NCBI RefSeq assembly: GCF_965216485.1
Contig: NZ_OZ244162.1
Coordinates: forward strand, 1,798,001-1,862,000
Reading direction: 5' to 3'
DNA length: 64,000 bases
DNA from: Algiphilus sp965216485
GTDB taxonomy: Bacteria; Pseudomonadota; Gammaproteobacteria; Nevskiales; Nevskiaceae
Shown: piece after piece, positions 17,431 through 26,672 of the stretch
How the letters are laid out: each line of letters opens with the position of its first letter
How positions within the stretch are numbered: the stretch's first letter is position 1
The notes under the pieces: model-generated
Seen by the model: the letters and a program-made list of their open reading frames with translations, nothing else
Database searches by the model: none
Told to the model about the DNA's origin: nothing
Program-made: the position numbers and the translations under genes

Positions 17431-18621
17431 TCAGGGCTGTCCGTCGAGGAAGGTCCAGAGCGCTTCAGTTGCGTCGATGTTGGCGCTCACGTTACCCAGC
17501 AGGGCGCCGCCGATGGGGTCGCTCCCCGGCCAGGTATGACCGCCGCCTTCCACCGTGGCCAACGCGACAGCGCCATCTTCGGCGCACTCGGTGTTACGCA
17601 GAAGACGTACGCGGGTGCCGTCATCACGACGGATCGGCAGGCTCTCCTCGCTGGCGGCATCCGGGACGCAGGCATTGCCCTGCTCCCAGTGCGCAAAGTT
17701 GCGGGCGGCCGAGAATAGCCCGAAGCGACCGTCGTAGGGCACGATGCGGTCATCGGTTCCGTGGATCGCCATGACCCGTCTCGGGGCCTCGTTGGGGCAC
17801 TGCAGGGCCTGCTGGCGACGCAGGCTCCCGGCGACGAGGCCCATGCCCGCGATGCGCGTCTGTCCTTGACAGGCAAGGCGCGTGGCCATGAAGGCGCCCT
17901 TGGACATGCCCGCCACGTGGACGCGCGCGGGATCGAGCGGAAAGTCGCGCAGCGCTGTCGACACGACCGCATCAAGGAATCCGACGTCGTCAATGCCATC
18001 GAGTCCATTGGGGTCTTCACGCCACTGGCCATTGACCGCTTCGGGCAGCAGGACCCATAGCCCGTGCTGGGCCGCCAGGCGCCCGACACGCGTGAGGTTG
18101 GCCATATGGGCAGGATTGCCATTGGCGTAGTGCAGCAGCAGTAGCACGGGGGCGTCGCCCGGCGTGTCGTGCTCGGGCCGGATGACGACCACGCGCCGTC
18201 CCAACCCCTGGTGCGGAACCGCCATTTCGAAATGGGTGCTTCCGGGGACATCCTCCACGAAGCGCCCGCTGAGGCGTTGCAGCAGTTCCGAGCCCCCCGC
18301 ATTGAGGCGGCCGAGGGCAGCCACCAGACCGCTGCCGCTACCGTCGAGGATGGCGCGCAGATTGCCGGCGGTGCGGTCAAGGCTTTCGCCCAGATTCTCG
18401 GCTAGCCGATTGCCGGCCGCGCTCAGGTTCTCGCTGAGCTGATCGCCGGTACGGCTCAGGCCTTCGCTGAGTTGGCGCAGGCCGTCACGGAGCCCGGAAC
18501 CCCAGTCCTCGCCAGCGCGATCGGAGTCGTCACTCGATGCCTCCAGTGCCAGCGCCGTCAGCGGCAGCCAGAGCGCTGCACAGACGCACAGCAGACACGC
18601 GAATTGTTGAGGGCGCGGCAT
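17431..18621 (-). CDS. Secreted PHB depolymerase/feruloyl esterase-like hydrolase (LpqC family)
   Basis: 396 residues. An N-terminal signal peptide (about residues 1-25, ending ALALEA) is followed by a helical segment rich in repeated L-S-E/G-N/D patterns (residues 40-95, likely amphipathic). The esterase domain carries the GMSKGAF nucleophile elbow, GTDDRIVPYDG acid and GGGHTWPG His. Cysteines in the second half suggest disulfides and a periplasmic or external location. Substrates may be polyester oligomers or aromatic esters; not determinable. Confidence 0.8.
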   Translation of the reverse strand: MPRPQQFACLLCVCAALWLPLTALALEASSDDSDRAGEDWGSGLRDGLRQLSEGLSRTGDQLSENLSAAGNRLAENLGESLDRTAGNLRAILDGSGSGLVAALGRLNAGGSELLQRLSGRFVEDVPGSTHFEMAVPHQGLGRRVVVIRPEHDTPGDAPVLLLLHYANGNPAHMANLTRVGRLAAQHGLWVLLPEAVNGQWREDPNGLDGIDDVGFLDAVVSTALRDFPLDPARVHVAGMSKGAFMATRLACQGQTRIAGMGLVAGSLRRQQALQCPNEAPRRVMAIHGTDDRIVPYDGRFGLFSAARNFAHWEQGNACVPDAASEESLPIRRDDGTRVRLLRNTECAEDGAVALATVEGGGHTWPGSDPIGGALLGNVSANIDATEALWTFLDGQP

Positions 18622-18678
18622 GATCAGCTTCCAGGCAGTCGAAGCTGCACTCTAGCCGAGTGCGGCCCCGCATTGGGG

Positions 18679-19539
18679 TCACTGCGTGTAGGAATCTGGC
18701 GCGTCGATGCTGCGTTGCTGGGCGAGCAACTCAGCCAGGGCGCCGGTCATCGGCTTGAGGAAGAAGGATTCGCCCGGCATGGCATCCACCTGGCAGCCGT
18801 GCTCACGCAGGCTGTCGGCCACGACCGGTCCGACCGCTGCCACAGCAATGGCGCGCAGGCCCTCCAGCAGGGCCGCTTCGCGGTCACTGTCGCGGGCCAC
18901 CCGGAACAGTCGCTGCACCTGCGCCATGCTGGTGAAGGCGATGGCATCGACCGCTCCACTGGTGATTCCGTCGATCAGTTCGATGACCTGCGCCTGCTCG
19001 ATGGCATCGGCGTAGACATAGGGCGCCACCGTGTGGATGGTGGCACCGGCAGCCGTCAGGAAGTCCTGCAGCGGCTGATTGACTTCGCTGCCATAGAGCT
19101 GAACCCCAATGACGCGCCCCCGGAGATCCTCCCGTTGCAGCGTGCTGATCACCCCTTGCGTGGTCGGGCTATCGGCGATGCAGTCCGCCTTGAGGCCAAG
19201 ACCGCGCAGCACGCGTCCCGGCTTGGGGCCGCGGGTGACGGTACGCACCGTCGCCAGACGTGCCAGAAAGGGCTCGCGCTGATGCGGAGCGTGTTGGTCG
19301 ATACAGCCCAGCAGACGGCGCAGACCTTCGCCCGTCAGCAGAATCAGGTCGTCGCAGGGCCCTTGGCAGAACCACTCAATCCATTGCAGCACGGGGGCAG
19401 GGGCGGGCGCGTCCTTTATGGCCACCAGGGGGCAGCGCAGCGCGCAGGCGCCACGGCGTTCGAGCATGGCCACGAAGACGTCCAGTTCCCGGGTTTCGGG
19501 TACCGCGACGGTATAGCCAGCGAGATCACGATTCTGCAT
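18679..19539 (-). CDS. Uroporphyrinogen-III synthase family protein (HemD-like)
   Basis: A 286-residue HemD-fold protein of two alternating alpha/beta domains. Recognisable segments are YTVAVPETRELD at the start, DSPTTQGVISTL, LRGRVIGVQLYG and AFTSMAQVQRLF near the second domain. It would cyclise hydroxymethylbilane to uroporphyrinogen III. Beside nitrate assimilation and molybdate genes it probably serves siroheme for NirB. ATG 19539 or 19554 are both possible; the frame continues upstream but then overlaps modA. Confidence 0.8.
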   Translation of the reverse strand: MQNRDLAGYTVAVPETRELDVFVAMLERRGACALRCPLVAIKDAPAPAPVLQWIEWFCQGPCDDLILLTGEGLRRLLGCIDQHAPHQREPFLARLATVRTVTRGPKPGRVLRGLGLKADCIADSPTTQGVISTLQREDLRGRVIGVQLYGSEVNQPLQDFLTAAGATIHTVAPYVYADAIEQAQVIELIDGITSGAVDAIAFTSMAQVQRLFRVARDSDREAALLEGLRAIAVAAVGPVVADSLREHGCQVDAMPGESFFLKPMTGALAELLAQQRSIDAPDSYTQ

Positions 19540-19630
19540 GGAGCACGCTCTCATGACGGCGAGGATTGCTGTACGCCATGCGCCAGCAGCCAGTATTGTG
19601 ACCGCTGCGCGGTAGACAGGAGAAGGGGCG

Positions 19631-20425
19631 GTGCAGGCAGATCGACGCGATGTAATGCGCTGGACGGCGATCCTGACGTGCGTGTTCTGTCTGCCCCTGT
19701 CGGCGGTGCGCGCGGCGGAAGAGCCGCTCAACGTCTTCGCTGCCGCCAGCCTGCGCGATGCCCTTGATGAAGCAGCCGCCCGTTTCGAGGCAGGCCGAGG
19801 GATTGCAGTGCGCCGCATCTATCTCGGCAGTGCGACGGCAGCACGACAGATCGCGCTGGGCGCGCCTGCCGATGTCTTTGTTTCGGCCCATGCAGCCTGG
19901 ATGGACTTTCTGCAGGCGCGCGCCCTGGTCGCGGCCGACAGCCGGGTGGCATTGCTGGGCAATCGGCTGGTCTTGATCGCGCCGGCCGACGCAGCACCAG
20001 CGGAAGCGCTCTGGCGCGACAGCGGCGAACTACAACGTCGGCTGGCGGACGGCCCGCTCGCCATGGGTCACCCGCGTTCGGTGCCGGCGGGCCAGTACGG
20101 GGAGGCGGCACTGCGCCACCTGGGCCTATGGGAGGCCGTGAAGGGCAATGTGGTCACCACCGAGGATGTGCGCGCCGCGCTTGCGCTGGTGGTGCGCGGT
20201 GAGGCGCGGCTCGGCCTCGTCTACCAGAGCGACGCCGTGGCAGCGGGCTTCAGGGTGCAGATCGTGGGTCGGATCCCGGCCGAGGCGCATCCGGCCATTC
20301 GCTATCCCGCGGCGCGCGTCAGTCGGAGTACGCACGGAGCGGCCCAGGACTTTATCGAGTTCCTGCGGGCCGACGCCCAGTCCGCCATCTTTGCGCGCTG
20401 GGGCTTCACGGAGCCGCCTGAATGA
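19631..20425 (+). CDS. modA: Molybdate ABC transporter substrate-binding protein ModA
   Basis: Periplasmic molybdate receptor of 264 residues. The signal peptide ends near AVRA|AEEPLNV, then the FAAASLRDAL motif and GSATAARQIALGAPADVF follow, both typical of ModA oxyanion binding. GTG 19631 has AGAAGGGG just upstream; ATG 19655 is an alternative closer to the signal peptide. It is divergent from the HemD-like gene across 91 bases and overlaps modB by 4 bases. Confidence 0.93.
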   Translation: MQADRRDVMRWTAILTCVFCLPLSAVRAAEEPLNVFAAASLRDALDEAAARFEAGRGIAVRRIYLGSATAARQIALGAPADVFVSAHAAWMDFLQARALVAADSRVALLGNRLVLIAPADAAPAEALWRDSGELQRRLADGPLAMGHPRSVPAGQYGEAALRHLGLWEAVKGNVVTTEDVRAALALVVRGEARLGLVYQSDAVAAGFRVQIVGRIPAEAHPAIRYPAARVSRSTHGAAQDFIEFLRADAQSAIFARWGFTEPPE

Positions 20426-21117
20426 TGGGGTTGGAAGCCACCGAGTGGGATGCGCTTCTGCTGAGCCTGCGCGTGGCGCTGCTGGCGGTGCTGCTGAGTC
20501 TGCCGGTCGGCATTGCCGTTGCCTGGCTGCTTGCGCGCCGTGATTTTCGCGGCAAGACCCTGATCGACATGGCCGTGCATCTGCCGCTGGTGCTGCCCCC
20601 TGTGGTGACTGGCTACGGGCTGCTGGTGCTGTTCGGCAGACAGGGTCTGATCGGGGGCTGGCTGGAGGCGACCTTCGGGATCAGCATTGCCTTCCGCTGG
20701 ACCGGCGCGGTACTGGCGGGGGCCATTGTCGGATTCCCCTTGATGGTACGCGCCATTCGCTTGTCCATGGAGGCGGTGGACCAACGATTGGAATCCGCCG
20801 CAGCCACCCTTGGCGCCGGACCCGGGCGGGTCTTCCTCACTTTGACGTTGCCGCTCGCCCTTCCGGGTGTGATCACCGGTGCCTTCCTCGCCTTTGCAAG
20901 GGCCCTCGGCGAGTTTGGCGCCACCATTACCTTCGTGGCCAATATCCCCGGGGAGACGCGTACGCTGCCCATTGCGGTCTATACCCATCTGCAGATTCCG
21001 GGCGGTGAGCAGGAGGCGATCCGGCTGGTCGCGTTGTCGGTCGGATTGGCGGTGGGAGCGCTCGTGCTATCCGAATATCTGGCGCGTGTGGCCAAGCGAC
21101 GGCTGGAACCGGCATGA
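20422..21117 (+). CDS. modB: Molybdate ABC transporter permease ModB
   Basis: A 231-residue inner-membrane permease with about five helices. The ATPase-contact EAA-type loop reads ESAAATLGAGPGRVFLTLTLPL, followed by PGVITGAFLAFARALGEFGAT, a ModB hallmark. It is coupled by 4-base overlaps to both modA and modC. Confidence 0.95.
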   Translation: MMGLEATEWDALLLSLRVALLAVLLSLPVGIAVAWLLARRDFRGKTLIDMAVHLPLVLPPVVTGYGLLVLFGRQGLIGGWLEATFGISIAFRWTGAVLAGAIVGFPLMVRAIRLSMEAVDQRLESAAATLGAGPGRVFLTLTLPLALPGVITGAFLAFARALGEFGATITFVANIPGETRTLPIAVYTHLQIPGGEQEAIRLVALSVGLAVGALVLSEYLARVAKRRLEPA

Positions 21118-21854
21118 GTCTGCAGGTACGGCTGGAACACGCGCAGGGTGATTTCTCGCTGGAATGCGCGTTCAGTATCAGTGGCGGCATCACCGCCCTG
21201 TTCGGCGACTCGGGTGCCGGCAAGACCACGGCGCTGGATCTGATCGCCGGGCTCCGGCGCGCCACGGCAGGGCAGGTATTGCTCGACGGGCGGCTCCTGT
21301 TCGATGCCGAACGGCGCGTCGATGTCGCGCCCCATCGGCGCGGCATTGGCTATGTCTTCCAGGAGGCCCGACTCTTTCCGCACCTCAGTGTGCGCAGCAA
21401 TCTGCTCTACGGGGCTCGCCGGCGACAGGCCGCGCCCGGTGTGGTGCAGTTCGACGAGGTGGTCGCGCTGCTCGGGCTGGAAGCGCTGTTGCCGCGTCAG
21501 CCAGCCACCTTGTCCGGGGGAGAGGCGCGTCGCGTTGCCATCGGGCGGGCCCTGCTCAGTGCACCGCAATTGTTGCTATTGGACGAACCCACCGCGGCGC
21601 TGGATGAGGCCCGCAGGCATGAGCTGCTGGATTACATCGACGGGCTGCGCGACCGCATCGGTATTCCGGTCATCCATGTCAGTCACCGCGTCGACGAGGT
21701 GCGTCGGCTCGCGGATCGCGTCGTTGTGCTGCACGAAGGCAAGGTCCTGAACCAAGGCTCACCCGAGCAGACCGTGATGCGTCCGGAAGCGCTGCACCGT
21801 GAGGATGCGCCGAGTCTTCCCGACGAAGCGCGGGACCGTCCGCGTCGGAACTAG
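21114..21854 (+). CDS. modC: Molybdate ABC transporter ATPase ModC (short form)
   Basis: Cytoplasmic ATPase of the ModABC importer. Walker A GDSGAGKTT, signature LSGGEARRVAIGRAL and Walker B LLLLDEPTAALD are present. At 246 residues it lacks the ~110-residue C-terminal TOBE (Mop) domain that binds molybdate in standard ModC (~350). The frame ends cleanly, so this looks like a natural short form without in-cis molybdate feedback. It overlaps modB by 4 bases. Confidence 0.92.
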   Translation: MSLQVRLEHAQGDFSLECAFSISGGITALFGDSGAGKTTALDLIAGLRRATAGQVLLDGRLLFDAERRVDVAPHRRGIGYVFQEARLFPHLSVRSNLLYGARRRQAAPGVVQFDEVVALLGLEALLPRQPATLSGGEARRVAIGRALLSAPQLLLLDEPTAALDEARRHELLDYIDGLRDRIGIPVIHVSHRVDEVRRLADRVVVLHEGKVLNQGSPEQTVMRPEALHREDAPSLPDEARDRPRRN

Positions 21855-21943
21855 CGGGCGTCGGGTAAGCGCCATTTCCAAAAAGCCTGTTGTAGTATCC
21901 GGCGCGGCGCGCCTGGCTGCGGCGGATTGATGGAGATGGGGAC

Positions 21944-23569
21944 ATGGCAATGATCGAATCGCGCGTCAATATCGACGGCGCGGAATACGCCCAGAATCGC
22001 GAGGAAATGCTCGCGCGCATTCAAGCCTGGCGCGACATCGAGGCCAAGGGCCGCAGCGAGGAAGCTTCCAAGCTCGAGCGCTTCGAGAAGCGGGGACAGA
22101 TCCTGCCGCGCGAGCGAGTGCACCTGCTGCTCGACCGTGGCAGTCCCTGGCTGGAGCTCTCGACCCTGTGCGGCTACAAGCAGCACGACGACAAGGATGG
22201 CTCGCTGGCCGGGGGCAACCAGATTGCCGGTATCGGCTATGTCTCGGGTACACGCTGCCTGGTGGTAGCCAGCAATTCGGCCATCAAGGGCGGCACCATG
22301 ACGCCCTGGGGCGTGCAGAAGACACTGCGACTGCAGGAAATCGCGCTCGAACAGAAGCTCCCCGTGGTGTCGCTGATCGAATCCGGTGGGGCCAATCTGC
22401 TCTATCAGGCCGAGGTCTTCATTCCTGGGGGCAAGACCTTTGCCAATCAGTGCCGACTGTCGGCCGCCGGCATTCCTCAGGTCACGGTGGTGCATGGTTC
22501 GAGTACCGCGGGCGGCGCCTACATGCCGGGGCTGTCGGACTACGTGATCATGGTGCGCAAGCAGGCCAAGGTCTTTCTCGCCGGGCCGCCGCTACTGAAG
22601 GCAGCGACCGGCGAAATCGCCGAAGACGAGGATCTGGGCGGCGCGGAAATGCACTGCCAGGTGGCGGGCACCTCCGAATTCATCGCCGAGAACGACGCCG
22701 ACGGCATCCGCTTGGCGCGCGAGGTGGTGTCCAGCCTGCAATGGAATGCCCAGCGGCCGCAGTTGGAACTGCGCGAGGTGCGCGCGCCGCGCTATGCAGT
22801 CGATGAGCTCTGCGGGGTGGTGCCGGCCGACTATCGCAAGCCCTACGACCCGCGCGAGGTCATCGCGCGCATCGCCGACGACTCGGAATTTCTCGACTTC
22901 AAGATCGAGTACGACAGCCAGACCATTTGCGGCCGGGCCGTCATCCAGGGGCACCAGGTCGGCATCATCGCCAACAACGGACCGATTACCACCAAGGGGG
23001 CGACCAAGGCGGGGCACTTCATCCAGCAGTGCTGCCACTCCAACATCCCCATCGTCTACCTGATGAACACCACCGGCTATATGGTGGGTTCGGAATCCGA
23101 GCAGGGCGGCATCGTCAAGCACGGCTCGAAGATGATCCAGGCCGTGGCCAATGCCACCGTGCCGCAGATCACCATCGTCATGGGCGGCAGCTTCGGCGCT
23201 GGCAACTACGGCATGTGCGGGCGTGGCTTCGGTCCGGATTTCATCTTCGCCTGGCCCAATTCGCGCACCTCGGTCATGGGCGGCGAGCAGGCCGCCGGCG
23301 TGATGGACATCATCACCCGCGAGAAGCTGGCCAAGCAGGGCAAGCCGCCGGGCGAGCAGGAAGAGCAGATGCTGGCGGCCTACCGCAAGAAGATCATTGA
23401 TCAATTCGAGGCTGAATCCGATGCCTTCGCCGCCAGTGCCCGTCTGTTCGACGACGGCCTGATCGATCCTCGCGACACGCGCAAGGTGCTCGGCATGTGC
23501 CTGTCGATCTGTCGCGAATCGCGGCAGCGCACGGTACACGGCAATACCTTCGGCGTCGCCCGCTTGTAA
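21944..23569 (+). CDS. Acyl-CoA carboxylase carboxyltransferase (beta) subunit, AtuC-like
   Basis: A 541-residue carboxyltransferase with two crotonase-fold halves. It transfers CO2 from carboxybiotin to an unsaturated acyl-CoA. VVHGSSTAGGAYMPGLSDY and AKVFLAGPPLLKAATGE mark the N-terminal active site; MGGSFGAGNYGMCGRGFGPDF and SVMGGEQAAGVM the C-terminal half. The HGSSTAGGAYxPGLSDY pattern recalls geranyl-CoA carboxylase (AtuC) more than methylcrotonyl-CoA carboxylase, from memory of the families. It is followed by a hydratase and a biotin carboxylase subunit. Confidence 0.85.
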   Translation: MAMIESRVNIDGAEYAQNREEMLARIQAWRDIEAKGRSEEASKLERFEKRGQILPRERVHLLLDRGSPWLELSTLCGYKQHDDKDGSLAGGNQIAGIGYVSGTRCLVVASNSAIKGGTMTPWGVQKTLRLQEIALEQKLPVVSLIESGGANLLYQAEVFIPGGKTFANQCRLSAAGIPQVTVVHGSSTAGGAYMPGLSDYVIMVRKQAKVFLAGPPLLKAATGEIAEDEDLGGAEMHCQVAGTSEFIAENDADGIRLAREVVSSLQWNAQRPQLELREVRAPRYAVDELCGVVPADYRKPYDPREVIARIADDSEFLDFKIEYDSQTICGRAVIQGHQVGIIANNGPITTKGATKAGHFIQQCCHSNIPIVYLMNTTGYMVGSESEQGGIVKHGSKMIQAVANATVPQITIVMGGSFGAGNYGMCGRGFGPDFIFAWPNSRTSVMGGEQAAGVMDIITREKLAKQGKPPGEQEEQMLAAYRKKIIDQFEAESDAFAASARLFDDGLIDPRDTRKVLGMCLSICRESRQRTVHGNTFGVARL

Positions 23570-23624
23570 TGCGCGCCGATTCGGCTATGGTCTGCGCCCT
23601 TTTCACAAGCCTGATGGAGTCCAT

Positions 23625-24449
23625 GTGAGCGAAGTGTCCCTGCCCGAATGCGAATCCCTGCAATGCAGCTTCGCGGATGGCGTCCTGCACGTGACCTTGA
23701 ACCGCCCCGATGCGCGCAATGCGATGAACCGCACCATGGTCGAGGAACTGGGCACGGTCTTCGACACCATCGCCATGCGCGAGTCAGTACGGGTCGTCGT
23801 CCTGCGCGGGGCGGGCGGACACTTCTGCGCTGGCGCGGACCTGAAGGAGGTCATGGCCGGCGGTACTCAGGCGCCGGCAGCGGGGCAGGACGATCCGATC
23901 AAGCAGTTCTCCCGCGGCTTCGGCAGCTTGCTGCGCAAGGTGGCGCATGCCCCGCAGGTGGTCATCGCGGTCATCGAAGGCTCGGTGCTGGGGGGGGGAT
24001 TCGGCCTGGCCTGCGTCTCGGACATCGCCCTGGCACACATCGATGCGCGCTTCGGGCTGCCCGAGACCACGCGCGGCCTGCCGCCGGCACAGATTGCGCC
24101 TTTCGTGGTCGAACGCATCGGCCTGACCCAGGCGCGGCGCCTGTGCCTGACCGGCGCCCGCTTCGATGGCCGGCGCGCCGAAGCCCTGGGCCTGGTCCAT
24201 GAGAGCTTCGCCGATGACTTCCAGCTCAATGACAAGCTCGACCGCATCCTGGAAGACATCCGCCAGTGCGCGCCGCAGGCCAATGCCATGACCAAGGACA
24301 TCGTGCTCTCGGTCGGCCACATGGACATGGATCAGGTGCTCGACATGGCGGCCGAGAAATTCGCCCAGGCCGTGCGCGGGCCCGAGGCCAGCGAAGGCAT
24401 TTCGGCCTTTCTGCAGAAGCGCACCGCGAAGTGGGCGAGCCGTAATTGA
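23625..24449 (+). CDS. Enoyl-CoA hydratase/isomerase family protein (AtuE- or LiuC-like)
   Basis: A 274-residue crotonase-fold protein. The oxyanion-hole segments are RGAGGHFCAGADLKEV and VLGGGFGLACVSDIALA, and FGLPETTRGLPPAQIAPF is typical of the glutaconyl-CoA hydratases next to carboxylases. It would hydrate the carboxylated unsaturated acyl-CoA. GTG 23625 with GGAG upstream is the start; the nearby ATG is out of frame. Confidence 0.85.
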   Translation: MSEVSLPECESLQCSFADGVLHVTLNRPDARNAMNRTMVEELGTVFDTIAMRESVRVVVLRGAGGHFCAGADLKEVMAGGTQAPAAGQDDPIKQFSRGFGSLLRKVAHAPQVVIAVIEGSVLGGGFGLACVSDIALAHIDARFGLPETTRGLPPAQIAPFVVERIGLTQARRLCLTGARFDGRRAEALGLVHESFADDFQLNDKLDRILEDIRQCAPQANAMTKDIVLSVGHMDMDQVLDMAAEKFAQAVRGPEASEGISAFLQKRTAKWASRN

Positions 24450-24528
24450 TGTCCAGTGGACATCACTTACCCGCGAGCGGGCGGCCATGGATGGCCGCCC
24501 AGGGGCCTGTTATGGCGCGGCATGCCGC
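24447..24528. repeat. Cluster of three palindromes between hydratase and biotin carboxylase genes
   Basis: TGATGTCC/GGACATCA (24447-24454 with 24458-24465, overlapping the hydratase stop region), then GGGCGGCCAT/ATGGCCGCCC (24479-24500), then perfect GCGGCATGCCGC (24517-24528). The last shares its core with the palindrome at 8430-8445. None has a T-run. Possible REP-like elements or mRNA processing structures. Confidence 0.5.
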
Positions 24529-24600
24529 CAATGATGGCGACGTCAGCATCCCATTTGCCGCAGTTTCAAGGACGCCTAACGAGCTAAAAGCGTCAGACGA

Positions 24601-26616
24601 ATGGAGACCCGTGTGAATCGCTTCGACAAGGTTCTGATTGCCAACCGCGGCGAGATTGCCGTTCGCGTGATTCGGGGCGCCCGCCGTCTGGGCTATCGCA
24701 CCGTGGCCGTCTACAGCGATGCCGATGCCGCCTCGCTGCATGTGCGCGAGGCCGACGAAGCCGTGCATATCGGTCCGGCACCCGCCAAGGACTCCTACCT
24801 GCGGGGCGACGCCGTCATCGAGGCCGCACAGCGGGTGGGAGCGCAGGCCATCCATCCGGGCTACGGCTTCCTGTCGGAGAACGCCGATTTTGCGCGCGCC
24901 GTGCAGACCGCCGGCCTGATCTGGATCGGACCGCCGGCGGATGCCATCGACGCCATGGGTAACAAGTCCGCCTCGAAGGAGCGGATGCTGGCGGCCGGTG
25001 TGCCTTGCGTCCCGGGCTATCAGGGTGAGGACCAGAGCACCGAGACCCTGGCCACCGAGGCAGAGCGCATCGGCCTGCCGGTGATGGTCAAGGCGGCCGC
25101 AGGTGGCGGCGGCCGCGGCATGCGTCTGGTGGAGGACCCGGCGGATCTGTCAGCGGCCATCGACTCGGCGCGTTCCGAGGCCGAGAATGCCTTCGGTTCG
25201 GGTCAGTTGCTGATCGAGAAGGCCGTGGTCGACGCCCGCCACGTGGAGATTCAGGTCTTCGGCGACATGCACGGCGCGGTCGTGCACCTCGGCGAACGCG
25301 ACTGCTCGGTGCAGCGGCGCAACCAAAAGGTGGTGGAGGAAGCGCCGTCGCCGGCAGTGGATGCGGCGCTGCGTCAGCGCATGGGCGAGGCCGCGGTAGC
25401 GGCTGCGCAGGCCGTGGGCTACGTCGGTGCCGGCACGGTGGAGTTCCTGCTCGGCGCCGACGGTGCCTTCTACTTTCTGGAGATGAACACCCGCCTGCAG
25501 GTCGAGCATCCGGTCACCGAGCTGGTCTACGACGTTGATCTGGTCGAGTGGCAGCTTCGGGTTTCGCGGGGAGAAGCCTTGCCGCTGGATCAGGCGTCCA
25601 TCGACGCCCGACGCCATGGCCACGCCATCGAGGTGCGCTTGTGTGCCGAGGATCCTTCCGCTGGCTACGTGCCCCAATCCGGCCCGGTATTGGCCTGGCG
25701 GGCGCCGCAAGGGCCGGGCATCCGCAACGACACCTACCTGGAAAGCGGTGCCTTCATCAGCCCCTACTACGACTCGATGCAGGCCAAGCTGATCGCCTGG
25801 GGTGCGGACCGCGAGACTGCCCGCATCCGGCTGCTGCGCGCTCTGGAAGACACCTTCCTCGCCGGTGTGCGTTCCAACCGCGATTTTCTGCACGCCATCG
25901 TCGCGCACCCGGCCTTTGCCAGCGGCGACGCCACCACAGCCTTCATCGGGACCCATTTTCCGCCCGAGGTCCTGGCCGATACGGCGCCGCAGCCGCGGCA
26001 TATCCTGCTGGCGGCCGTGGCGCTGTACATGGACGATGCGCTGCACCTGGCTTCCGAGCAGGGACTGAGCGAGGAGTACCGCGGCTGGCATAGCTCACAC
26101 GAGGCGCCTGCCGCCTTCCACCTGCGTTGGGGAGAAAGGGACTACGCCTTCAAGCTCTTCGTGGCGCACGGCAGCGTGTTCTCGGCCATCATCGACGAGG
26201 TGGCGCTCGAGGTGCGTGTGGAACACGCCAGTCCGGGGCGCTTCCGCTTTCATGGCGATGCGGTGTCGGGGCTGGTCGACTATGCGCGCAGCGAGGACAG
26301 CATCTGGCTGTCAGCCGAAGGCGCGACCTTCGGTTACCAGGACCGGACGCTGGCGCCAGCCGAAGGGGCGGCGCCCGGTTCGGATGGCCGCATCCTGTCG
26401 CACAGCGACGGCAAGATTGCCGCTGTCCATGTGGAGCCGGGCGATACCGTCAAGGCCGGGCAGACGATGGTGGTGCTGGAAGCCATGAAGATGGAATTCA
26501 ACCTGAGCACGCCGGTGCCCGGCACGGTGCAGAGTGTCGAGGTGGAAGCCGGCCAGCAGGTGCGCGCGCGACAGTTGCTGGTGGCCTTGACGCCAAGCGA
26601 CGGCGACGCGGCCTAG
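24601..26616 (+). CDS. Acyl-CoA carboxylase alpha subunit (biotin carboxylase plus BCCP), AtuF-like
   Basis: 671 residues: biotin carboxylase (KVLIANRGEIAVRVIR near the start, ATP-grasp loop KAAAGGGGRGMR, EMNTRLQVEHPVTE), a linker, and a C-terminal biotinyl domain with EAMKMEFNL, whose Lys carries biotin. It partners the carboxyltransferase at 21.9 kb. ATG 24601 or GTG 24613 (better spaced from GGAG) are both possible starts. No acyl-CoA dehydrogenase or lyase lies beside it, so the pathway (acyclic terpene or leucine) is open. Confidence 0.9.
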   Translation: METRVNRFDKVLIANRGEIAVRVIRGARRLGYRTVAVYSDADAASLHVREADEAVHIGPAPAKDSYLRGDAVIEAAQRVGAQAIHPGYGFLSENADFARAVQTAGLIWIGPPADAIDAMGNKSASKERMLAAGVPCVPGYQGEDQSTETLATEAERIGLPVMVKAAAGGGGRGMRLVEDPADLSAAIDSARSEAENAFGSGQLLIEKAVVDARHVEIQVFGDMHGAVVHLGERDCSVQRRNQKVVEEAPSPAVDAALRQRMGEAAVAAAQAVGYVGAGTVEFLLGADGAFYFLEMNTRLQVEHPVTELVYDVDLVEWQLRVSRGEALPLDQASIDARRHGHAIEVRLCAEDPSAGYVPQSGPVLAWRAPQGPGIRNDTYLESGAFISPYYDSMQAKLIAWGADRETARIRLLRALEDTFLAGVRSNRDFLHAIVAHPAFASGDATTAFIGTHFPPEVLADTAPQPRHILLAAVALYMDDALHLASEQGLSEEYRGWHSSHEAPAAFHLRWGERDYAFKLFVAHGSVFSAIIDEVALEVRVEHASPGRFRFHGDAVSGLVDYARSEDSIWLSAEGATFGYQDRTLAPAEGAAPGSDGRILSHSDGKIAAVHVEPGDTVKAGQTMVVLEAMKMEFNLSTPVPGTVQSVEVEAGQQVRARQLLVALTPSDGDAA

Positions 26617-26672
26617 GCGACTACGACGCGGCAGCCGGATCGGCTCGCCGCATCGTGCCCACGCGGGATTCC

